Source: UBA9676 sp036522155
Lineage (GTDB): Bacteria > Actinomycetota > Actinomycetes > Streptosporangiales > Streptosporangiaceae
NCBI GenBank assembly: GCA_036522155.1
Contig: DATDGI010000105.1
Coordinates: 1 to 34,377 of the forward strand
Reading direction: 5' to 3'
Length of the DNA stretch: 34,377 nt
The notes beneath the pieces are model-generated. The model did not search any database, was not told the origin of the DNA, and worked only from the letters and a program-made list of their open reading frames with translations. Below, piece by piece: positions 15,038-22,466 of the stretch; position 1 is the first letter of the stretch, and every line of letters begins with the position of its first letter. The translations under genes were made by a program, and so were the position numbers.

Positions 15038-15991
15038 TCAGCAGGTGTGCAGGAACTCGGTCAGGCCGGCGAAGTAGGTTTCCTGGTCGTCGTACATCGC
15101 CAGATGGCTGCCGTCCGGGCAGTACAGGTACCGGCCGCTGGGCAGGCGGCTGGCCATCATCTCCATGTGGGCCGGGTCCATCGTGTCGTGCCGGGCGCCG
15201 ATGACCAGCGCGGGCACGGTGATACGGCCCAGGTCACCGGAACGGTCCCAGTGGGCGAGCTTGGCGTCGGCGCTGATCCCCAGCTCGCTCGGCCCCTGCA
15301 TCGACACGTAGATGGCCGGGTTGATGTTGGCGAAGGCCCGCTGCACCGGGTCGGGCCAGTCGCCGGCGGGCATCCGCAGCACATGGTGAATGTAGTGCTG
15401 CTCGGTCAGCAGCTCCATGTACCTGGGGTCCTCGATCTGGCCGCTGGCCTCCAGCGCCTTGATCTCGGCCAGCGCCGCCTGGTCCATCTGCGGCATCAGT
15501 ACCTGCTCGGCGTAGGCGTTGTAAGCCGGCACGCTGGACATCATGTTGGAGATCACCAGGGCCCGCAGACGGCGCTGGTGGGCGAGCGCGTACTCGATGG
15601 CCAGGATCCCGCCCCAGGAGTGGCCGTACAGGACGAAGTTGCCGGAGTCCAGCCCGAGCGCGCGGCGGACCTGGTCCACCTCGTCCACGTAGCGGTCCAG
15701 ATCCCACAGCGACGGCTCGTCGGGCTTGTCGCTGAGGCCGGAGCCGAGCTGGTCGTAGTAGTAGTACTCCACCCCGGCCGCGGGCAGGTAGCTGTCGCAC
15801 GCCAGCAGGTACTCGTGGGTGGCCCCGGGCCCGCCGTGCAGCAGCAGCACCCGCAGGTCGGGGTTGTTGCCGGTCCGCTTGACCCAGACCCGGTGCGGGC
15901 CGGCCGGCGTGTCCACACTGATCATGCGGATCCCGCCGGACAGCACGTCGTCCCGGCCGGAGTAGTCGAGGTAGCCGCTGATGGCCCGCAC
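15038..15991 (-). CDS. Proline-iminopeptidase-family alpha/beta hydrolase
   Basis: The 317-residue protein has the family's oxyanion motif LLLHGGPG (about residue 51), the nucleophile elbow YGHSWGG, an Asp in GARHDTMDP and a His in PDGSHLAMYDD. These give a complete Ser-Asp-His triad. It is probably a cytoplasmic peptidase, amidase or esterase; no signal peptide is visible. The GTG start at 15991 has a GGGAGG-rich ribosome site just upstream. It is downstream of the NDMA-type alcohol dehydrogenase on the same strand, and its stop is five bases from that of the convergent aldo/keto reductase. The substrate is unknown. Confidence 0.85.
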   Translation of the reverse strand: MRAISGYLDYSGRDDVLSGGIRMISVDTPAGPHRVWVKRTGNNPDLRVLLLHGGPGATHEYLLACDSYLPAAGVEYYYYDQLGSGLSDKPDEPSLWDLDRYVDEVDQVRRALGLDSGNFVLYGHSWGGILAIEYALAHQRRLRALVISNMMSSVPAYNAYAEQVLMPQMDQAALAEIKALEASGQIEDPRYMELLTEQHYIHHVLRMPAGDWPDPVQRAFANINPAIYVSMQGPSELGISADAKLAHWDRSGDLGRITVPALVIGARHDTMDPAHMEMMASRLPSGRYLYCPDGSHLAMYDDQETYFAGLTEFLHTC

Positions 15992-16006
15992 CTGCCTCCC
16001 TCCCCC

Positions 16007-16025
16007 CCGGCGGCCGGGCCGCCGG
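16007..16025 (-). terminator. GC hairpin between the alcohol dehydrogenase and hydrolase genes
   Basis: CCGGCGGC (16007-16014) and GCCGCCGG (16018-16025) make a perfect 8-bp stem with a 3-base loop in the 66-base gap. It lacks a T-run. It may attenuate or process the transcript between the two minus-strand genes. Confidence 0.4.
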
Positions 16026-16057
16026 TGTCTGCCTGGGCCGGCCCGTGGGCGGCCGGC

Positions 16058-17170
16058 TCAGGACCCGTAGAGGATAATGCCGCGGACGTTCTTTCCGTCA
16101 ACCAGGTCCTGGTAGCCCTGGCCGACCTCGGCCAGGCTGTACCGGTTGGTGATCAGCTCGTCCAGCTTGAGGTGGCCGCCCCGGTACAGCTCCAGCATCT
16201 TGGGGATGTCGTCGAACGGGTTGCCGCCGCCGAACAGTGCGCCCTGGATCCGCTTCTCGAACAGGGTCAGCTCGAAGCTGGGGATGACGATGTTCTTCAC
16301 CCCGGGGCCGTTCAGGCCGGTGATCACCACCGTGCCGCGCTTGCGGATGGCGGCGAAGGCCGCGTCGATCGCGTCCTGGGTCACCACCCCCATGGTGATG
16401 AGGGCCTTGTCAGCCCCCACGCCCTTGCTCAGCTCGGTGGCGAGCTGCTGCGCCTCCGCGTAGTCGGACGCGGTGTGGGTGGCGCCGAGCTGCTCCGCGA
16501 CGGCACGCTTGTTCGGCAGCGGGTCGACCGCGATGATGTGCTGCGCGCCCGCGAACGCGGCCCCCTGCACGGCGTTGATGCCGACCCCGCCGATGCCGTA
16601 GATGACGACCGTCTCACCGGGCCGCACGTCGCCCGCGTTGACCGCGGTGCCCCAGCCGGTGGGCACGCCGCAGCCGACCAGCGCCGCCGTCTCCATCGGC
16701 AGGTCGTGGTCGATCTTCACGCTGGAGTGCTCGGACACCGTGGAGAACTGCGAGAACGTGCCGAGCAGGCACATCTGGCCCAGGTCCTGGTCGCCAGCGT
16801 GGAACCGGAAGGTGCCGTCCGGCAGGCAGTTGTCGTACAGGAACATGCCGAGGTCGCACAGGTTCGTCATGCCCCGGGCGCAGAACCGGCAGTGCCCGCA
16901 CACCGGCAGGAACGAGCAGACCACGTGGTCGCCCACCGCCAGCCGGGTCACCCCGGTGCCGACCTCCTCGACGACACCCGCACCCTCGTGGCCGCCGACG
17001 ATCGGGTAACGGACGGGAATGTCGCCGGTCCGCAGGTGCTCGTCGGAATGGCACAGGCCGGCCGCCACCCAGCGGACGAGAACCTCACCAGCCTTGGGGG
17101 GATCGAGCTCCAGCTCGGTGATCTCCCAGTCCGCGCCCAGCTCGCGGAGGATCGCTGCGTTGGTCTTCAT
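16058..17170 (-). CDS. NDMA-type zinc alcohol dehydrogenase (mycofactocin-dependent class)
   Basis: This 370-residue medium-chain dehydrogenase has the catalytic zinc ligands in GLCHSDEH and GHEGAG and a third in VGCGVP. The structural-zinc cluster is CGHCRFCARGMTNLC, and the nucleotide motif is GIGGVGINA. The overall sequence, including the MKTNAAIL start and the C-terminal NVRGIILY, resembles actinobacterial NDMA-dependent alcohol dehydrogenases. These hold NAD(H) tightly and need mycofactocin as external electron acceptor. Its presence 4 kb from mftA fits that role. Start ATG 17170 follows GGGAGAG; a TTG at 17188 is less likely. It lies downstream of paaX-like on the same strand. The alcohol substrate is unknown. 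Confidence 0.88.
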   Translation of the reverse strand: MKTNAAILRELGADWEITELELDPPKAGEVLVRWVAAGLCHSDEHLRTGDIPVRYPIVGGHEGAGVVEEVGTGVTRLAVGDHVVCSFLPVCGHCRFCARGMTNLCDLGMFLYDNCLPDGTFRFHAGDQDLGQMCLLGTFSQFSTVSEHSSVKIDHDLPMETAALVGCGVPTGWGTAVNAGDVRPGETVVIYGIGGVGINAVQGAAFAGAQHIIAVDPLPNKRAVAEQLGATHTASDYAEAQQLATELSKGVGADKALITMGVVTQDAIDAAFAAIRKRGTVVITGLNGPGVKNIVIPSFELTLFEKRIQGALFGGGNPFDDIPKMLELYRGGHLKLDELITNRYSLAEVGQGYQDLVDGKNVRGIILYGS

Positions 17171-17300
17171 TGGCTCTCCCAGTCCCAATCCTCTGTTGTG
17201 CCATCCTGCGTGGCGTCGGGACGGCGGTCATTATGGGCAGCCCCCAAGAATCCTGGCCAGCGATTGTGCCGCCAGCGCCCAGTCTGTGCGCGATGGGCGG

Positions 17301-18341
17301 TTATGTCACTGGCGCCGCGGTCACCGGCACCGCCCCGGCCCGCTCGCGGCCGCCGCCGCCCGCCACCTGGAGCCCGGAACTGTGGTGGGTGGCGTGCACC
17401 GCGAGTTCCGGGCTGTAGCGCGCGATGATCTGCCGGACCCGGTGCACGGCCAGCGGCCCGAGCAGGTCGTAGGTGGTGGTGAACAGCTCCCGGGCGATGG
17501 CCCGCGGCCAGGCTTCCGGCAGCAGTTCGTCGGGCAGGTCTGGGTCCATTTCGGGGAAGCCGCGCCACTCGTCCATCACCCGGGTGCGGGCTACCAGCGC
17601 GGCCACCGGGGACACCCGGCCCGCCAGCGTGCGCTCCCGCAGCCGGCTGGTGTTGGCGATGAAGGTCACGTACCTTTCCTGCAGGCTGTCCAGGTCCCAC
17701 GCGCGCTGGGGCAGGCCCTCCGGGCTGACCCCGGGCACGGTACTGGCCCGGAAGGCAGTGGCGGTGGTGATGCCAAGCTCCGCGAGCTGGGCCATCACCT
17801 CGACCGCCCGGTCCCGGGCGGCGACCCACAGCCCGTCGTAGAGCGGCGCGAAGCCGAGCCACCGTAGCTGCTTGCGCAGCGAGTCGCGGGCGGCCCGGTT
17901 CTGCTCGGGGATGGAGAAGGCGACCAGGCTCCACTGCCCGTCCCACGGCCGGGACTCCCGGCCGAACGAGAAGATCTGATTGCCGCCGTCGTCGAGCACC
18001 CGGGCGGCCCGGTCGCTGAGCCCGACCACGGTACGGCGCCCGCTCTTGGACGTGATCAGTAGCTTGTTCCTGGTCAGGCGGCTGAGCGCGGCCCGGGCGG
18101 CGGAGTCGCTGACGCCGAACTCGGCCAGCAACGCCACCAGCGCGGCCGACGGCAACGGCTCGGTGCGCCGCCACCAGTAGTCTCCGAGCAGGGTCAGCAG
18201 CAGGCGTGGGGGCCGCTGGACCCCGCCGCCCGACCACACGAGCGGGATCTCGTCGCTGGCGAAGAACATCTCGCCCGGCACGGCGTCCGCGCCGGGGAGA
18301 TTTCCCGCCCGGCCGCCAGAACGTGCCGGTGATTCGGACAT
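17301..18341 (-). CDS. PaaX-family transcriptional regulator
   Basis: This 346-residue protein has the PaaX winged-helix N-terminus (about residues 45-100, with LLTLLGDYWW and DSAARAALSRLTRNKLL). A central domain (WSLVAFSIPEQNRAARDSLRKQLRWLGFAPLYDGLWV) and a C-terminal domain (SLQERYV..IANTSRLRER) follow. PaaX regulators usually respond to phenylacetyl-CoA or other acyl-CoAs. The last ~20 residues are Gly/Arg/Ala-rich and probably unstructured. ATG 18341 has no good ribosome site but a -10-like TACGCT lies six bases upstream. It is divergent from the second MetE-like gene and upstream of the alcohol dehydrogenase. The effector and targets are unknown. Confidence 0.88.
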   Translation of the reverse strand: MSESPARSGGRAGNLPGADAVPGEMFFASDEIPLVWSGGGVQRPPRLLLTLLGDYWWRRTEPLPSAALVALLAEFGVSDSAARAALSRLTRNKLLITSKSGRRTVVGLSDRAARVLDDGGNQIFSFGRESRPWDGQWSLVAFSIPEQNRAARDSLRKQLRWLGFAPLYDGLWVAARDRAVEVMAQLAELGITTATAFRASTVPGVSPEGLPQRAWDLDSLQERYVTFIANTSRLRERTLAGRVSPVAALVARTRVMDEWRGFPEMDPDLPDELLPEAWPRAIARELFTTTYDLLGPLAVHRVRQIIARYSPELAVHATHHSSGLQVAGGGGRERAGAVPVTAAPVT

Positions 18342-18353
18342 GCCCCGAGCGTA
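18342..18353 (-). promoter_or_regulatory. Putative -10 box for leaderless paaX-like mRNA
   Basis: On the minus strand TACGCT (18353-18348) fits TANNNT and lies six bases before the ATG at 18341. The geometry is the same as at pucR. No convincing -35 was found. Confidence 0.3.
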
Positions 18354-18507
18354 GTAAATGAGCGCGCACAGCCGCCAGCCTGACAGACTGCTTGGTAAGG
18401 AACGTCTGACGCGAATCTCATTACATGTATTTTTCGTTACCCGACGTCATGATCGTCACATATATCTTGAGCGGGATGGGCCGCACGACCGGCGCGCTGA
18501 AGGTGAG

Positions 18508-18540
18508 CCAGGGCACACCGGAGCACGCTTGGTGTCCTGG
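18508..18540 (+). promoter_or_regulatory. Leader hairpin upstream of the second MetE-like gene
   Basis: CCAGGGCACACC (18508-18519) pairs with GGTGTCCTGG (18531-18540) as two 5-bp stems separated by a 2-base bulge, with an 11-base loop. It lies about 45 bases before the start codon within the 246-base divergent region. An AT-rich stretch (about 18415-18470) upstream probably holds the promoter. It could be an attenuator, though it does not match any SAM riboswitch I know. Confidence 0.4.
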
Positions 18541-18587
18541 CCCAGATGAGATAGATACAGATCAGCAGACAGCCAGAGGAGAGCATG

Positions 18588-19709
18588 ATGAGTCCCCGCA
18601 CCACGCCGCCGTTCCGTGCCGATCATGTCGGCAGCCTGCTGCGCCCGGCGAAGCTGCTGGCGGCCCGGGATGACTTCGCGGCCGGGACGATCGACGCCGC
18701 GCAACTGCGGGCGGTCGAGGACGAGGCCATCAGGAAGGTGGTGGCGATGCAGGCCGATGCGGGCCTGCAGACCGCGACCGACGGCGAGTTCCGCCGGGCG
18801 TCCTGGCACATGGACTTCATCTACCAGCTGGGCGGGGTGTCCAAGACGCCAGGGAACCTGGCCGTGAAGTTCCACAACCCGGCCGGGGACATCGAGTTCA
18901 CCCCGGCCGCGATCTACGTCGACGGCAAGATCTGTATCACCCAGACGATTTTCGGGGACGACTTCACGTTCTTGCGGTCGGTCACCCGGCCGGGGCAGAC
19001 GGCAAAGCTGACCATCCCCTCGCCCAACATGGTGCATTACCGGGGTGGCCCGGCCGCGATCGATCCGGCCGTGTACCCCGACATGGAGCAGTTCTGGGCG
19101 GACCTGGCCGTCGCCTACGCCGATGAGGTGGCCCGCATCGCCGCGCTGGGGTGCACCTACCTGCAGTTCGACGACACCTCGCTGGCCTACCTGAACGATC
19201 CGGCGCAGCGGGCCGAGATCGCCGCCCGCGGGGAGGACGCCGACCACCTGCACCTGCGGTACATCAGCCAGGTCAACGCGGCCCTGGCGGGCAGGCCCGC
19301 GGGGCTGGCGGTGACCACGCATCTGTGCCGGGGGAACTTCCGCTCATCCTGGGCCGCCAGCGGCGGGTACGACTTCGTCGCCGAGGCCCTGTTCTCCGGG
19401 CTGAACGTGGACGGATTCTTCCTGGAGTACGACGACGAACGCTCCGGCACCTTCGAGCCGCTGCGGTTCATCCCGCCCGGCAAGATGGTCGTCCTCGGCT
19501 TGGTCACCACCAAGACCGGCGAGCTGGAAAACCCCGACGACCTCAAGCGCCGCGTCGACGCCGCCGCCAAGTACGTGCCGCTGGACCAGCTGGCCATCTC
19601 CGGCCAGTGCGGATTCTCCTCCACCGTCGAAGGCAACACCCTCACCCAAGACCAGCAGCGGGCCAAGCTCGACCTCATCGTCGCCGTCGCCCACGACATC
19701 TGGGGCTAA
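18588..19709 (+). CDS. Second MetE-like methyltransferase (YxjG/YxjH type)
   Basis: This 373-residue protein belongs to the cobalamin-independent methionine synthase family but is of the short YxjG/YxjH type. It begins FRADHVGSLLRP and carries the zinc ligands His245 and Cys247 (THLCRGN), Glu280 (FFLEYD) and Cys341 (SGQCGFSS). Such proteins move a methyl group to homocysteine or a related thiol; the donor is not known. ATG 18588 is favoured over ATG 18585 because AGGAG is six bases away rather than three. A small phosphatase-like gene follows after six bases. It differs clearly from the core MetE at 954, for example in the HVC versus HLC neighbourhood, so the two are not recent duplicates. 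Confidence 0.87.
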   Translation: MSPRTTPPFRADHVGSLLRPAKLLAARDDFAAGTIDAAQLRAVEDEAIRKVVAMQADAGLQTATDGEFRRASWHMDFIYQLGGVSKTPGNLAVKFHNPAGDIEFTPAAIYVDGKICITQTIFGDDFTFLRSVTRPGQTAKLTIPSPNMVHYRGGPAAIDPAVYPDMEQFWADLAVAYADEVARIAALGCTYLQFDDTSLAYLNDPAQRAEIAARGEDADHLHLRYISQVNAALAGRPAGLAVTTHLCRGNFRSSWAASGGYDFVAEALFSGLNVDGFFLEYDDERSGTFEPLRFIPPGKMVVLGLVTTKTGELENPDDLKRRVDAAAKYVPLDQLAISGQCGFSSTVEGNTLTQDQQRAKLDLIVAVAHDIWG

Positions 19710-19715
19710 GGGGGA

Positions 19716-20132
19716 GTGCTGGGGGCCGCCTGGCTGGATGACACCGGGCTGATCACCCTGCCGAGCGGGGCGCGGGTCCGGGGCCGGCGGCTGGCCGATC
19801 CCGCCAGCCCGGCCGACTTCGCCCTGGTCCTGGCGGCCGGGCCGGTCCCCACCTGGCCGTACCAGCGGGTGAAGTGGCCGGACTTCTGGATCCCGGTGGA
19901 CCGGTCGGACGCCTTGGCCGCGCTGCACGAGGCGCACCGCCGGGCCCGCGCGGGCGACCGGGTCGAGGCCGCCTGCCACGGCGGGGTCGGCCGGACCGGG
20001 ACCGCGCTCGCCGCGCTGGCCATGCTGGATGGGCTCACCCCGGCTGAGGCGCTCGCCTGGGTCCGCCATGGCTACCATCCGCGGGCCGTGGAAACTCCCT
20101 GGCAGCGCCGCTGGCTCCGGCACGTCAGGTAA
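19716..20132 (+). CDS. Small protein-tyrosine-phosphatase-like protein
   Basis: The 138-residue protein carries the P-loop C-x5-R signature: Cys87 to Arg93 in ACHGGVGRTGTALA, preceded by a typical DFWIPVDRSDA segment. This matches cysteine-based protein-tyrosine or dual-specificity phosphatases. The GTG start at 19716 is only six bases after the MetE-like stop, and the purine-rich stretch before it is too close to be an ideal ribosome site, so coupling is likely. Why a phosphatase should share an operon with a methyltransferase is not clear; regulation of that enzyme is one possibility. Its substrate is unknown. Confidence 0.75.
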   Translation: MLGAAWLDDTGLITLPSGARVRGRRLADPASPADFALVLAAGPVPTWPYQRVKWPDFWIPVDRSDALAALHEAHRRARAGDRVEAACHGGVGRTGTALAALAMLDGLTPAEALAWVRHGYHPRAVETPWQRRWLRHVR

Positions 20133-20180
20133 CCGCGCACCCGGATCGATATACCACCCTTCGCGATACGCCCGTGGCCC

Positions 20181-20194
20181 CAACTGTCAACTGT
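20181..20194. repeat. Tandem direct repeat CAACTGT x2
   Basis: CAACTGT occurs twice without a gap (20181-20194) in the 256-base gap before the zinc alcohol dehydrogenase. A related GTCGCTTTG motif follows twice (near 20193 and 20226). The region could bind a regulator; nothing else was recognised in the gap apart from a TTGACC (near 20298). Confidence 0.3.
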
Positions 20195-20388
20195 CGCTTT
20201 GTGGCCGGGCCCAGGAAGGCAACGGGTCGCTTTGGGGGGACGCGGCATTGCCCGCCTGCCCGGATGGTGCGAGTCTCCGGGTAAGCCGTGTGTGAGGACT
20301 TGACCAGCATTCTTCGCACCCGGTGCAGGCGCCTGTGGCGGCTGTCCGCACCGGCCAGATGGCCGCCGGGAGGGAGTGCAAGACGCCG

Positions 20389-21429
20389 ATGCTGGCAGCG
20401 GTGACCCAGTCCCCGGGCGTGATGGTTATCGACGAGGTGCCAGAACCGGGGCCGCCCGGCCCGCAAGATGTCATACTTCGGCCGGAGGCGGTCGGCATCT
20501 GCGGTTCCGACCTGCACGTCTTTGCCGGTGACGTGGGCGCGCTGTCCGGCGCGCGGAACTTCTTTCCCCGGATCCTGGGCCACGAGTTCTCCGCCGTGGT
20601 CGAGCGGACCGGCCAGGACTGCCGGGGCGGCCTGAAGGCGGGCGACCGGGTCGCGGTATGGCCGCTGCACGGCTGCGGGCGCTGCTACCCGTGCCGGGTC
20701 GGGCGGGCGAACGCCTGCGTCTCGCTGGAACTGGTGGGCATCCACCGGGACGGGGCGCTGCAGCAACTGCTGGCGGTCCCGGACACGCAGGTTTTCGGGG
20801 TGGGCGACCTGGATGCCGAGTCCGCCGCGTTCGTCGAGCCGATGTCGATCGCGGTGCACGCGCTGGGCCGGGCGGACCTGCGGTCCGGCCAGCAGGTGGT
20901 CATCCTCGGGGCCGGCCCCATCGGCCTGGCGCTCACGATGGCCGCCACCGCGGCCGGGGCCAGGGTGATGGCCACGGATCCGGTGGCCACCCGGCGGGAA
21001 CTGGCGGCCAAAGTCGGGGCCGAGCACGTGGCCTGGGGCACCGACCCCGAACTGCTGGACGCGGCCCGGGCCTGGACCCGGCGCAACGGGCCGCCCAGGG
21101 TCATCGACTCCACCGGCGACCCGGCCGCGCTGGCGCTGGCGACGGCCCTGGTGTGCTCGGCCGGCCGGGTGGTGGTGGTCGGCATGTCGGCCGCGGCCGC
21201 TCCCCTGCGCTCGGGAATCTTCCCGGAGAAGGAGATCGATGTGGCCGGGTCCAGTTGTGCCACCGCCGCCGATTTCCGGGCCGCGGTCCGGCTGGTCCGG
21301 GCCCATCGTGACGCGATCGCCATGCTGTTCTCGCACCGCTTCCCGCTGAGCCAGGCCCGGGAGGCGATCGAGTGCGTGGCCAACCCGGCCGCTGGCGCCG
21401 TCAAGGTCCTGATCACTCTCGGCAGCTAG
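20389..21429 (+). CDS. Zinc-dependent medium-chain alcohol/polyol dehydrogenase
   Basis: This 346-residue protein has the sorbitol/threonine dehydrogenase-like layout. The catalytic zinc site shows GICGSDLHVF and GHEFSAVV, the structural zinc site shows CGRCYPCRVGRANAC, and the further ligand region is FVEPMSIAVHA. The NAD-binding motif is GAGPIGLA. It oxidises a secondary alcohol or polyol. ATG 20389 has GGGAGGGAG 12 bases upstream, slightly far; ATG 20359 is an alternative with no site. A cupin dioxygenase gene follows after 21 bases, so the pair may act in sequence: alcohol to ketone, then cleavage. The substrate is unknown. Confidence 0.87.
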   Translation: MLAAVTQSPGVMVIDEVPEPGPPGPQDVILRPEAVGICGSDLHVFAGDVGALSGARNFFPRILGHEFSAVVERTGQDCRGGLKAGDRVAVWPLHGCGRCYPCRVGRANACVSLELVGIHRDGALQQLLAVPDTQVFGVGDLDAESAAFVEPMSIAVHALGRADLRSGQQVVILGAGPIGLALTMAATAAGARVMATDPVATRRELAAKVGAEHVAWGTDPELLDAARAWTRRNGPPRVIDSTGDPAALALATALVCSAGRVVVVGMSAAAAPLRSGIFPEKEIDVAGSSCATAADFRAAVRLVRAHRDAIAMLFSHRFPLSQAREAIECVANPAAGAVKVLITLGS

Positions 21430-21450
21430 GTCTCATCTGGAGGTATAACC

Positions 21451-21939
21451 ATGTCCGAGTCCAGCCTCGACCGCGTGGTACTTGAGTACCAGCGCCCCGA
21501 CCTGTTCATCGCCGGAGACGAGGACGCGTCCCCGTGGGTCCCGTTCGGGGATGAAGCGTTCATCCGCCATCTGGCCTTCGACGTCCGCAACAACTCCTTC
21601 ACCAACGTGCTGTGGGTGAAGGCCGGCGGCAGGCTCGGGCGGCACCGCCACCGCGGCCCCGTCTCCGGCTACGTGCTGGAGGGCAGCTGGCGCTACCTGG
21701 AGTACGACTGGGTGGCCCGGCCCGGCGGCTACGTGCACGAGAGCCCGGGGGTCATCCACACGCTGGTGTGCGACGACCCGAACGGCATGAAGACCGTCTT
21801 CTGGCTGAACGGGTCGCTGGAGTTCTACGACGATGACGACAACCTCACCCAGACCTTCGACGTGTTCTGGTACATCGACCACTACCTGAGCTACTGCAAG
21901 GAACATGGGCTCCCGATCAACAACGCCCTGTTCGTCTGA
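21451..21939 (+). CDS. Cupin of the 2,4'-dihydroxyacetophenone dioxygenase type
   Basis: The 162-residue single-domain cupin has metal ligands in the first motif (GRHRHRGPVSGYVLEGSWRY: two His and Glu) and a His in the second (ESPGVIHTL). The pattern resembles 2,4'-dihydroxyacetophenone dioxygenase, an iron enzyme that cleaves a C-C bond next to a ketone. The C-terminal Phe/Tyr/Trp-rich part (DVFWYIDHYLSYCKEHGLP) is also of that kind. ATG 21451 follows GGAGG by seven bases. It is downstream of the zinc alcohol dehydrogenase, which could supply its hydroxyketone substrate. This role is inferred from gene order. Confidence 0.72.
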   Translation: MSESSLDRVVLEYQRPDLFIAGDEDASPWVPFGDEAFIRHLAFDVRNNSFTNVLWVKAGGRLGRHRHRGPVSGYVLEGSWRYLEYDWVARPGGYVHESPGVIHTLVCDDPNGMKTVFWLNGSLEFYDDDDNLTQTFDVFWYIDHYLSYCKEHGLPINNALFV

Positions 21940-22180
21940 CAGAGGTGCCGCGGCCGCCGAGTTCAATGCGGAAGCGAGTTTTCAGGATGTCAAGGCAGTA
22001 CTCACCTCAGCCCTTGCGGCCACCTCTAGCTCGCAGACGCGGCACTAGGAGGGCTTGGCGAAACGGCTGACGAAACTCGGAAAGATCATTTAGGTCTCCC
22101 GGCCGGGCAGTCGCAGGATACTGAAGTAGCGCACACGAATTTCTGAGGTGCAGTGCGCACACCCGCCGAGGGAGGCGGAC
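21940..22180. other. Non-coding stretch after the cupin gene
   Basis: No convincing gene is seen. AGAGGTGCCGC (21941-21951) is nearly complementary to GCGGCCACCTCT (22016-22027), with one bulged base and a loop of about 64 bases. It may be a structured 3' region or the leader of the small gene at 22181. The stretch is less GC-rich than its neighbours. Confidence 0.3.
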
Positions 22181-22378
22181 ATGGGACGCATCCGCAAGAC
22201 GCTGCGCTGGACATTCGCATTCGGTGGCACGGGTGCCGGTTCGCCCATCCGGGCAGAGTCATCAGCCGGGCGCAGCACACACGGGGAACTGGCGCAGACC
22301 ATGACCGAGCTTCGGGAACGACTGGAGCGCGACGTCGCGCAAGCCCGAGGACGAATCACACGGAAGATTCATGGATGA
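22181..22378 (+). CDS. Small basic hypothetical protein
   Basis: A 65-residue frame starts at ATG 22181, five bases after GGAGG, a strong ribosome site. The protein begins MGRIRKTLRW, has a Gly/Ser-rich middle and ends with a charged helix (about residues 38-60, ELAQTMTELRERLERDVAQARGR) likely to form a coiled coil. No family is recognised. Its stop overlaps the ATG of a 20-codon frame. Real expression is suggested by the ribosome site but not proven. Confidence 0.5.
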   Translation: MGRIRKTLRWTFAFGGTGAGSPIRAESSAGRSTHGELAQTMTELRERLERDVAQARGRITRKIHG

Positions 22379-22437
22379 GTGACTACGAGATCATCTCGCT
22401 GTCACTCACGCCGCCATCGTCCCTGCGTCTGCCCTGA
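22375..22437 (+). CDS. 20-residue frame overlapping the previous stop
   Basis: ATG 22375 overlaps TGA of the upstream small gene (ATGA), the usual coupling arrangement. It would encode MSDYEIISLSLTPPSSLRLP. The first residues recall short Gram-positive holin-like peptides, but there is no full transmembrane stretch. It may be an attenuated end of a longer ancestral gene. Low confidence. Confidence 0.25.
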   Translation: MSDYEIISLSLTPPSSLRLP

Positions 22438-22466
22438 TCACAGGATCGGCGGCGGCGGGCGCGCGG

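Noticed and set aside
15047..17428. 793-codon plus-strand open frame across the hydrolase and alcohol dehydrogenase
   Set aside because: It is the antisense shadow of two clear minus-strand genes. Its translation is Val/His/Gln/Arg-rich with no motifs, a common artefact in GC-rich DNA.
18480..18584. SAM riboswitch before the second MetE-like gene
   Set aside because: A hairpin is present but none of the conserved SAM-I, SAM-II or SAM-IV core sequences could be recognised.
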